Assembly: GCF_029227915.1 (NCBI RefSeq)
Contig: NC_079884.1
Location: 3,350,001-3,414,000 of the forward strand
DNA length: 64,000 nucleotides
Reading direction: 5' to 3'
DNA from: Hydractinia symbiolongicarpus
Lineage: Eukaryota; Cnidaria; Hydrozoa; Anthoathecata; Hydractiniidae
This document shows positions 1-10,600 of the stretch, piece after piece; the stretch's first letter is position 1, and the number at the start of each line of letters is the position of its first letter. Below the pieces are notes generated by a model that had not been told where the DNA came from, made no database searches, and saw only the letters and a list, made by a program, of their open reading frames with translations. Made by a program: the position numbers and the translations under genes.

Positions 1-405
1 GTCTTCTTGAGTAGCTGTGAATATTACGACAAATGTTAGGAACGCATTAAATTAAATTTCTTAGCAAAAACAGAAAAAAAAAACGAATGAATAGCAAAGC
101 CGTACGGTTTAAGCTTATCGTATCCATTGATATGCGATAAATAGTTCGGACCCTGAAAAAGACACAGGCAACAATGATCGTGCTTTCATCAGATTTGTCT
201 GTAAATAAAAGTTTAAAAATCACATACTTCACTAATGTACTATCACCTTTTTAAACGAAGGGGTTTCCTCCTCTCTACGCCGACGGGGTCTACTTTTTTA
301 GAATTTTTCGCACAGATTCACTAAATCAGAGCGTCAGTCAATTTAATTATATATAGATATATAAATAACGATTCCTTATAAGAGACAAAGACAGCATGTG
401 GAGAC
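1..405. other. AT-rich sequence without a recognised gene
   Basis: No open frame here looks like a protein I recognise. The stretch is AT-rich and borders the integrase-like relic on its right, so it may be the decayed remainder of the same element, but nothing in it shows that directly. Confidence 0.4.
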
Positions 406-708
406 TTAAGTGCTTGTCCTTTGTCCGTACACAACTGACAACTTTTGGTGCATGGCTCTATAACCTAGATGACATCCATTACCCAAAATATAGAGAATAT
501 GCATAAAAATTATGCAGAAAGGGCATGTAGTACAAAGGCAAGAACCAATGATGTCAATTACAGCTCTAACGCCCACATGAGTTGCATTTTTCCGTGTTAA
601 GGCAATGGCTCTAAGAATTCTTTTTAGTTGTCCCAAACTAAAAGTAAGATAACATGTTTTGACCTTTTTTTGATAAGTGCTAACAAATGCGGAATAAAAA
701 CAACACAC
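406..708 (-). pseudogene. Integrase-core transposon ORF, N-terminal fragment (relic)
   Basis: A minus-strand open frame of 100 codons. Residues ~23-49 (SLGQLKRILRAIALTRKNA...) and the C-terminal stretch GCHLGYRAMHQKLSVVYG resemble, from memory, the helix-turn-helix region preceding the integrase core in invertebrate transposon ORFs annotated as 'integrase core domain protein', where a 'GYRAMHQKL'-type motif is typical. Between these two blocks lies a Cys/Phe/Ile-rich stretch (SCLCTTCPFCIIF...) that does not fit the family and looks like an insertion or out-of-frame segment. The frame stops just after GQRTST, before any catalytic D,D-E core, so this is at most a dead fragment. No matching core is seen downstream (lower coordinates). 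It could also be a chance resemblance; a protein search would settle it. Confidence 0.4.
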
Positions 709-1560
709 CTCAAGCTGATATTGTGCCGAATAAATAAACAGGCCGATATTTCCTTGTTTTAAAACTCAAATTAAGTTTTTATGTACATCAATCCTAAATT
801 TGTAATAAAATCAGTGCGACAGACTCATAACAGCACAAGCGACAATACAATTAAATGATCTAGTAACTTACTCGCTGTTTTATCGGCCATCTTGAATGTT
901 TGAATGAGAGAACACAAGATCATGTGGATGAACCATGCTGACCCATGTGCACATATTAATGCTATGTGCCCATTTAATTTCGACTTAATTTTATTTGTGC
1001 ACAAAATAATATTAAGAGCACATAATAATATTATGTGCACAAAATAAAATTACCATAGCCCTAATATTCTTCCGTAAGTATATGCATATTTTTATTTCTT
1101 GTTAAAATTAAAAACGGTGTGACATCACAGCTGATATGACACCAAATTCGCCACCGTTAAAACGCCGCCCATTCGGTTTGAATTTGCTCCAGGTTGGCCT
1201 TACTTCTTATACTATTAAATGTCAAAGAGAAGTAAGAAAGAAGCTTAAAGAACATTAATGAACCTGTGACCAAAAATGCGATGTTAAGTTTTAAAAGGAT
1301 CAAACTGCGACCCCGTCTTTTTGTTGCGATAATTTTTTTTTCTATAGAAGCCACAAATTATGCGCAATAATAGTTTGTGAGCTTCTAATTGGGAATTACT
1401 TTTATAACATCTTGGCATTTTTTATTGCGTAATCTAGTTCTTTTTTCTTGAACAAAATAGATACATTACATGGTAGTTATTTATGAGAAACTTTTACGCT
1501 GAACAAAGTTTATTATACGCGTCTGCATGTAAAAACCAGGTCCATCATTTCGCGCGCAGT
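709..1560. other. Intergenic AT-rich sequence with a small palindrome
   Basis: No recognised gene. It holds a short palindrome at 1018-1038 (arms GCACATAATA and TATTATGTGC around one base) overlapping two direct copies of GTGCACAAAATAA near 997 and 1035. Short open frames on both strands look non-coding. Confidence 0.4.
1018..1038. repeat. Short palindrome, 10-bp arms
   Basis: The arms GCACATAATA and TATTATGTGC are perfectly complementary around a single base. It is flanked by repeated GTGCACAAAATAA. Function is unknown; AT-rich DNA yields such palindromes by chance fairly often. Confidence 0.5.
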
Positions 1561-1589
1561 GACGCAATTCTCTTGACGCGGTATTACGC

Positions 1590-1687
1590 TATAAAAACAT
1601 CAGAGTGCAAAGAAACCTGTTCCTCAGTCTGCTTATTATCGTCATTTACTTTGCTAGGAATACGCTTAATCGCAATTTATCACAATG
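1590..1687 (+). promoter_or_regulatory. Candidate core promoter and one-codon first exon of the poly-Gln gene
   Basis: TATAAAAA lies at 1590-1597, and a TCAGTCT initiator-like site at 1624-1630 puts a possible transcription start about 36 bases after the TATA box starts. An ATG at 1685-1687 (context CACAATG) is directly followed by the strong donor GTAAGT. This would make a ~62-base first exon that codes only the start methionine and ends in phase 0, exactly the phase needed by the exon starting at 4556. With it, all coding exons sum to 1191 bases, a whole number of codons ending in a stop. The assignment is inference; another upstream exon could be the true start. Confidence 0.4.
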
Positions 1688-4600
1688 GTAAGTTTTACTA
1701 TATAAAAGCCTCTTCTTACGTTTTTTGAAAAATAAGTTACTTCTATACGTGTTGAGTTTCCTGTCGCTTCGTTTTTAAAATAACAAAGTTATGTTTTTAA
1801 AAGATTTTAAGGAAACAACAATAAACAAAGTACTTCCTGTTTGTATACTAAGACTGCTTTGATAGCAGGGTACTATCCAGTTTCTTCTGATCATTTCCTT
1901 CTAATCCAACAAAACAGCTTTCTTATTTTGAAAGAGGCAGGTATTAAAGTTGCTTGATATCCGAGAAAGAAAGAAAAAATTATAACGCATGAAATATAAA
2001 TCACAGATTGTGAGCATTAAGGAAATTAAAGGTTCGTAAACCCCAGCGATGAAGATTGCAAGTTCAAGGTTTAACTTTTTTAAAGAAGCAGTTGCTGAAA
2101 AATGGCGCCAAAAAAATCCTAGCTAAAATTTGCTTAATTTCACAAATAAAATGTTTGATGCAAAAACCATTTGTCTTTAATATAACTTCCAAAAGAAAAA
2201 AGGTTATGTGTTAGATATGTGAAATCAGAGTTAGATATGACACTGTAATTTACTTTTCTTTTCAATAGTTTATTTAAAAAATCTCAGCATAAAAATGTTG
2301 AGACCTACATCTGAATGAACAGCCTTTATATAATATCAAGCAGCGTTGAACTATGCAAGGTTTTTGTATCAAACAAAATAAGTAATGTTAGATTTATATA
2401 GATCAAGGCCAACATAAAATTTGAAATGTTGTACAATATTTTCTACCCTGGTTATTATTTTATATTGTTACAAAATCTTTACAAAGCCTTGTTCTTTTTT
2501 CATATAAAAATCGGCTGATGTATCCTTTTCATAGTACAATATCCAAAGATTAATTTCGTTTTGGGTTAATTCGATATTTTTTAAAACAAAGTAAAACAAA
2601 CTGGAGCACAAAAACTCTGAATTACTACAGACAAAAATGAATTAGTGAAGAACTGGAAATGTGGTAATCCAAATTCTTTAATTTTACGTTAAGTATAGGA
2701 GTTTACCTGACAACTAAAACATGTTTTTGGAAAAACGTTTTTTTTTTTACAGAAGTATCATAATGCCCCACCAACCAAAACAAATCACACAAGTAAAGTA
2801 TTAAGGAACTTTTTAATAACCTTGTTAACCTTTGACGTAGTGAACGATTCATATTCTATTGGCAGAATTTATTTGCTTTGAGCTTTTTTTTGTAAATAGG
2901 CCTTGTTATTATTCAATTACTTAAAATATTTAGAACCTATCATTTTCCTCCAAAAATTGTTATATTTTGTTTAACTAAAAGAAATCACAAAGAAACAACA
3001 AATAAGCGTAAACCTACGGTTAAATTTCTGTAAGTTTTTTTTTCTCAGAAAATATATTTGGTGTACATAAAGATAGATTTTAATCAATCATTCCTGCTAA
3101 AAATTATTCTAACTGATATTTTCCTCAAAAAATTATTTTTTCTCCAACATTAAAAAGGCAACATCAACACAAGCTCTTTAGAAGCGTCATTTTTATTGCG
3201 AATGAAAGTTTGTATTATTTTTCATAGAAATATATTCTTACGTGAATTAAATTTTCAGAAACAATAAAAAGTTCTTAATCCTGACCGAGTGTAATTTATT
3301 AACTTTCATTCAAAGATAACATTGCCTCTGTGATCTAACACATTACTACCTTAGAAAAATGTCGCTGTAAACAAAACAACTATGTTTAATGATACAAAAT
3401 TTACTTGCAGTCATAATTGCATGGAGCAGAATAATTTGGGATTGATTTTGGATGAGTATGTAGGTTACAATTTTATGAGTCATAAATAAAAGTAATAATT
3501 AAAATCTATGTTATGAAAACAACTGATATCATAATGCAAAGATGTTTTATTAAAAGAGAAATTTTAGACATTTGTTGCTTTTTGAAAGAAAAAATAGAAA
3601 AATATATTTGTGACAAACATGCAAACTCAACAAAGTTGAATTCTTTTAAATTTATAACACGAAGTTGTTACTTCTTCTTATGGGAGCTACAAATTTTTAT
3701 GCAAACAGACATAACGAATATTTATTTGCAACTTTACTATTGCCAAACAACAAGAACGTTGTGCTACTTCTTTGGTAACTTTTAATTTAGAGAAAAGCAG
3801 AAAAGAATTAATTTTGACGAAAACTTAAATTGGCAGGTGTTAAGAATTATCTATTGGTGGTAGTTTGATTTAAAACTGATCGATAGACAGGAGACAACGA
3901 AAAACATTTTTCAGGTTTTGATAGTTGTATTGACGCCACCAGTGCAGAAAGAGGCATTCATTATAAAGATTTTGTTTTTCCTTGTCTGTTAACATGTATA
4001 ATTTAAAACGCTTGTTCATATGATTTTGATCAACAGTTAGGAAGGGTTAAATTGTTAAAAGTCAGCAAAAACTCGCAAAAGTAATATTTGAAAGTATCAC
4101 CCGTGTGTAGAGTTTAAAACAATTGTAGATGATGGAATTTCATAACGTTATCAATTTGTCTTTTATTTAAAAAGTTTGGTTAACCCAGCTTTAGGAAATT
4201 GGTCCTTTTTAGTTTCTGGTAGCCTCTAGTTACCCACTCAGCAGATGACGTCACTTGATTCCACATTTTTTCAATTTAATTGTCCTTAAACTGCAAAATA
4301 CTCTGCAAAAGCTTCACCAACTGTAAAAAATCATTGGAGTCAATCTTTGTTATTACTTAATGTTAAAAACCCGATGAACAAGTTGATCTACTCTCCTAAA
4401 TTTTCTCCTCAACATTCTTTATAAGGGAAAAACATCTTGATTGCAAGCAATAATTTTAGCTTAGTTCTGTATTCTCAGTCAGGGACCAATTTAATTGTTA
4501 AACGATTTTTATTTATTTATTTTTTGTTTTATATTTTGTTTTATCGCCTTTTTAGAACACTACCAAGAAAAACAAAGAAAAAGAAAAAGAAAAATTTAAT

Positions 4601-7600
4601 TATGGAAAAGAAAACCCTCAAAAAAATCAGAAAAAGAAAAAAACTCAAAAACAACAACAACAACAAAAACAACAACAACAACATATTCAGCAACAACAAC
4701 AACAACAAATGCAGCAACAACAACAAGAAATTCAGAAGCAACAACAACAACAACAACAACAGCAACAACAACAAATGCAGCAGCAACAACAACAACAACA
4801 ACGGCAGCAGCAACAAGCTCCAAGAGAAGTGTGGAGGAATGGAGAAAAATTTATTTTACATTCAGTTTTCCGAAGGGTAAGAAATCTGATATAAACCTGT
4901 TTTGTTCTAATGACCACTTAATACTAATGGTTTACTTATTTAATTATTTTAGAATCCGAGGAGAGCAGTGAAGAGAGTGGCGTAAGTTTTTGCTACTTTT
5001 TCTTGTTAATATGTTATCACACTATGCTATATACTTATAGAGATAATCGTTGTCTGTTGCAGGGAAAATGATGGTGCAGCGGTGTTGGTTAGAGTTAGGC
5101 GGAGGAGGTTAAACCGAGGGGAAAATCGCGAAGAAGAAAATGAAAATATCCATAATGAGTAGGTTTACCGTTCTACAATGAAATGGTTTTCCCGTTTTTA
5201 GTATTAATTCACAATGTAAGAGTATTTAAAAAAAATCTTCGTATTTTATTGTGCATTTTGAATGTTTTTAATAAAAAGAATAATCATGGCGAAGAAAACA
5301 ATTTCTATATTGAGTTCCTTATAACGGAAAACTGTATACGTTGTAATATTGTGCAATAATTTTATTAAGGGCCTTTGAGCAACCACCACCAATTCAACCA
5401 GTAGCACCCATGCCAGTGGATGAGGAGGATCGACCATACATAGTCCCGTAAGTAAATCATTATTTAGTTAAAAGAATACTTTGCACAATCAAAGTGATTA
5501 ATAGCAATATTAGTTCAAGAAGGCATACTGCTACCTCATTTATAATTCCTATGAAAGAACTCACGAACTAAAAAATATGAAAAATGATTTACACAAATTC
5601 AGTTTGCATTAGGATCCCTACTTACTATGAATAGATGCTCACTTCTGTGTGTTGGGCATGTTGTCCAGTATCAATTGTCAGTTTCGTAATTCATTGTGGG
5701 AATAATATATTTATAAAATCTAAAAACATATCTGTATTAACTGGTCGCTTTCCTCCAATTCTACAAGTAAATTTTTTTTGCGCCTTTTTCACAATTTTAT
5801 TTCGTCCTTATAATGTTCATGTAACAACGATTTACCCGAAACGAACTCATTGCACACATGTACACGTGTGCAATAAATTAACTTTTGCTCATTTTGGCAA
5901 TGACCACATTGAACATGAATAATAATTTCGTATATAACACGAGTGTTAAGTCTGATTTTGCTTCTCAAGGACTTTGGTTTAAGTTCAGTTCAAAGAGAAG
6001 TTCAACATTCTGATTGAAATATAATATAATATAATATAATATATAATATTTGTATATATTATAATATAATATAATATAATATAATATAATATAATATAAT
6101 ATAATATAATATAATATAATATAATATAATATAATATAATATAATATAATATAATATAATATAATATAATATAATATAATATATAATATATGTATATAAT
6201 ATATATAATATACACATAAGTATAAGTACACGATACAACTCAGTTGATTCGTAGTTTCTAATCAGTTTTTTTTTGTTTTGTCCGATCTCTTAATATCTTT
6301 TTTTTTATAAACAATGCAGATATAAGATTCTGTCAAATTGTAACTAAAATTTAAAACAATCTTTCCTGAAATCCTAAGGTGAAAGAAAATTGGCTACCAT
6401 ATGGAGATAAAAAGATATATACGTTTAAGACATCGTGAAATTGGATAAATGATGTTTTCTTGCTGAAGCTATCTCATACTAAGAATAATCAAGATAAAGT
6501 TGTTAAATTTTGCCGATTATTATGATTATAATAAAATTTGTTGTTTCGATAAATAGACAATATTAAAGGTTTCAGGAGTTGACCTAACAATTTGGCACGC
6601 ATGTCTCTAATATATACCATAGTTATGCAGCAGAGAAAAAAAAGGTTAACAAGGGAGGGGGAATAGGGTTTAAATAAACAAACAAACAATTCTTTTATAT
6701 TTATGACAATAAAAAGACAACACACCGAATTGTTGTAATAGCCGGTGGCGAGTACAAAAATCCACGGAATCACCCATCTTTTTTATACCGCATTGTGTGC
6801 GCCTCGCTACTGTGCAGCTAAGCTACCATCTTGCGCAGAGACAGACAGACGACGGCTATTATTATAGAGATTTTTTCTTTTGTGAAGGAAAAAATATTCC
6901 CTAGGCAAGTGTGTACCTTAAGTTAATGTTACATTTTCCTAAAAACACTTATTTTCCTAAATGTCTGCATAGAATAAATATAAAGCTAGCAAAAACACGT
7001 TTCGTAATAGTTAGGATGGAAATCGTTGGACAAACGAAATCACGTAAAAACATGTAAAACTTTCTTCATGCTATGAATTCAAATTCGTATTACTTTTGTA
7101 CATAGAACGATTAAACGACTTTTGATGAAGAAAGTTGAGGCTGTGATGACTTTAAAATAATAATATAGTTTAAAATAATCACACGTTAGAACTGCCTTAT
7201 TTTAGGCGAGATAATAAGAAATACGTCAATTTTTGTTCATCCTACAAATTAAAGTTACAAATATGGTAATTCCCCGTTCCCTCTATACGGCTAATTCGCA
7301 ATGCATTATGGTAGTTGTATTCTACAGTTTTCCCTCCCAGAAGCGAGAGTTTGTAAATAAATAACAGCATTCTTTTTATTGTGGCGATAATAACAAAAAG
7401 CCGTTATTGTTTGTGATAATTTTCAAATCTCCTCAAGAAAATCATTATCTCCCTTATCCAAAACCCGTGTTATTGATGTAAACATTTAAATATTGTTAGT
7501 TAGTGAGGTTTTAGGAGTGAAAGAAGTCGAAATGGAAGTAATAAATAAGGATACAGATTTAGATATAATTTTAAGCTCTACAGATCTTGGGCCTAGCTTT

Positions 7601-10600
7601 TCTCAAAGCTCTTGTGTGGTACCAAGACCTGTTTTTAAAGAATTAACAAATGCCGAGAGGGACGAAGAAGTGGAGGAAAGAACACACGAAGATATAAGTC
7701 AATGGTCAACTGATCTTGCAGCTATGCCTTCGATCACCCAGGAGAAAATTCACCAATATTTAGTTCTTGGAAATAGCTGTGATAGCAAGCCGAAGGGTGC
7801 TACAAAGCATAAAATTCTTGGATACCAACTATTCAAGGAGAGCTACGTGAAGAAAGTGAGAGTTAAAAGTAATGTTATGGCTGAAAAATTAACTTTTCTT
7901 GTGAAATGTTTTGTAGCTGCTTCCATGAAAAGAGAAAAATATTCTGTTTATGTCCACCTGTGTCAAAGAAGTGGTGATATTTTGTATGCGAAATGTTTAT
8001 GTAAAGCTGGAGCAGGAGGATGCTGTAAGCATGTCGCAGCAGTTCTATTTCAATTGGTTGAATACAAACAGTTGGACTTAAAAATTGTCCCTGATGACAA
8101 GACATGCACAGATTTGTTACAAAAATGGCATGTACCTGGAGAAAGTGCAAATTCTGCACCAATAAAATTTTCTGCAATGGCATTCGAGAAAGCAGACCTT
8201 ACGAAAGACACAAATGAAAGTCGCAAAAGACGTTGGTCACAGGAAATAGAAAATTTTGTTCTACACCACTGTTTGCACATGAGCCCTCAACCGAAAAAGT
8301 CAAAAAATTAGCGACAGACTTATTTGAAATAGGGCAAGGAACTTCAATGGCATATTTATTACAAGGAAATGACTATAAACCATCATCATTTTATGACACA
8401 TCTATAAAAGAATTTAATTTTGAACAGACAAACAGTGAAACAGTTGAATTACGTCCGACAGTTAATTTATTTTTGCAGGCTCTTGACTTTGAACCAGAAA
8501 TAGCAGAGTTATCAGATGAGCAAAAGTCATTTGTAAACAATTTCATTCATGTCAATGCCGAACAAGTTCGAGACATAGAAAAATCCACATGTACTCAGTA
8601 TAAATGTGATATGTGGTACACAGAAAGAAAGAAACGCATAACATCATCCAATTTTGGATCTATTATAAATAGAAGAAAAAATATACATCCAAAAAGCATA
8701 TTACAAAAATGTCTAAATAAAAATAAAAACTTTACATCAGAGGCCTGCAAATGGGGCTTAGAAAATGAAGTTAATGCTCTAAACTGGTATCAAACCGAGA
8801 AAAATATTGAAGTCGAAAAATGTGGTTTCGTTATTAATCCAAAATGGCCGTGGTTAGGTGCAAGTCCTGATGGGGCAACAACTTTGAATGGGAATGCTCG
8901 ATTGATTGAGGTGAAGTGCCCATATTCAAAAAAGGATTGCTCTATTTCTGACGCATGCAAAGATAAAAATTTTTTTTTACAAATATCGAATGGCAAGCCA
9001 AAACTCAAAGAAAGACATAATTATTTTCACCAATGTCAAGGTGTGATGGCAGTAACACAAGTCAATGAAATTGATTTTATTGTTTATACAAAAGTTGACC
9101 GACATGTGGAAACAATAGTTTTTCAAAAGGAAAAATGGAACAGAATTACTTTGCCTGAGCTAACACACTTTTATTTCACTTTCATGCACAGCAACATTAC
9201 AGAACAACAGTGTGAGTAAATAAAATTGTTTCCTCACAATATTGTTTTGTCTTTATATTTCATGATCTAGTATATATATATATATAGTGTACGAAAGTTT
9301 ATAATTTTTAGTCATTCGTATTTACATCTGGTACCAACTGTGGTAAAAAATTAACTAAATAACAACAAATAACCCATATCTTATTGAGTTCAGCAGCCAT
9401 TGATAGTTTGAAAACTGTTTGTAAAATTCGGTAATTTTTTATACGTTCGATTGCTCGTTCGACATGTACACGTACAGATGCTATTCTTCTAGTTTCGTTT
9501 TCCTCTAATAAACTTAGCTGAGGTTTTCCATCTAAAAATGGTGGAATATTTAATGTTACTCCATCAGGTAAATCTTCCTCGAGCTCAAATCCTCTATCAG
9601 CCATCACAGAATCCCCAGGCTCTAGCAAATCGTATATACCACTATCTTTTGTTATTCGTTTATCCGAAAAGCGTCCACCATACAAATCAGAGACAAATGT
9701 CACTGATCCATCAGGAGCTATTCCGACTAATCCTTTTGTATGACTTTTGTGTGACTTGTCGACATATTAAATCGAACAGCCATATCTTCTAACAAAAGTC
9801 CACATCGAATTCGAACCAGTATCATAAAGAATTCTTCTTCTGCGCTCAATGATCGTGATCGGCCTCGTTTTGTAGAGTTTATATTTTTTGTATTTTCAGT
9901 GTTAGTATTTGAACCCCAATATATTAGTTTATTTGCAGCTGGTTGTAAATATTCTAAAACTGCTTTGAATAATTTATAAGATTCGAATCCGGTATAAAAC
10001 TTAAAGTGTGCTTCATTGTGTTTAAACCGGTCAATTGAAAATGCTATGTCACTTATAGTGGCTTGTTGTTTTTCAATAGTTTGATCAAGTTCCTTTTCAT
10101 GAATTCTCATACAACTAATTTCGGCTCTCAATTTTTCCAACTCTTGTTTTAACTCTTCCTCCACAGATAATTCTGCAGCAATGTCATTTGTCGTAGCCCT
10201 CACAGGAGAAAATAGTTGCAATTTACAGTTTGTACTGTTGAGAGTTTTTCTTGGTTTGCTAGCTGTTGGTTTGATAGTTTTTGGGACTATTGTGGGAACA
10301 TTGTTCATATATGTCTTCTTTCCACCAGTGAAATGAACAGAGCAAACTCTATGCGATGTAGAAGGTACAAAATCCTTTCTACTGATCATAAAAAGCCATT
10401 TCTTTCGAAGCTCTGAGTCTTTAGGAATGACATAAAAAGATAAGTCTGGATTCTTCTTTGAGTTGTTTTGACAGAGAGGTACACAGCAAGTTATCCCTCC
10501 TCCTTTACTTTTAGCTTGCAATAAAAAGCTTGAACTTGATGAAAAGTTTGAGCCAATGCTTGCAGGAGAGCCCAAGTTTTGAAAAAAACTGTTGTCTTGA

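Noticed and set aside
1483-1728. 81-codon plus-strand ORF
   Set aside because: It overlaps the proposed promoter and first exon, reads through the GTAAGT donor and has no recognisable features.
4437-4917. Poly-Asn, poly-Leu, poly-Val and poly-Cys open frames over the CAA repeat on both strands
   Set aside because: They are other readings of the same triplet repeat; only the Gln frame joins by splicing to downstream exons.
4953-4981. SEESSEESG reading of exon 3
   Set aside because: It requires exon 2 in the Thr frame, which has a stop at 4597-4599, and it meets TGA at once in exon 4.
5965-6231. Minus-strand Ile/Leu/Tyr-rich open frames
   Set aside because: Produced by the (ATAAT)n microsatellite, whose pentamer has no stop codon in these frames.
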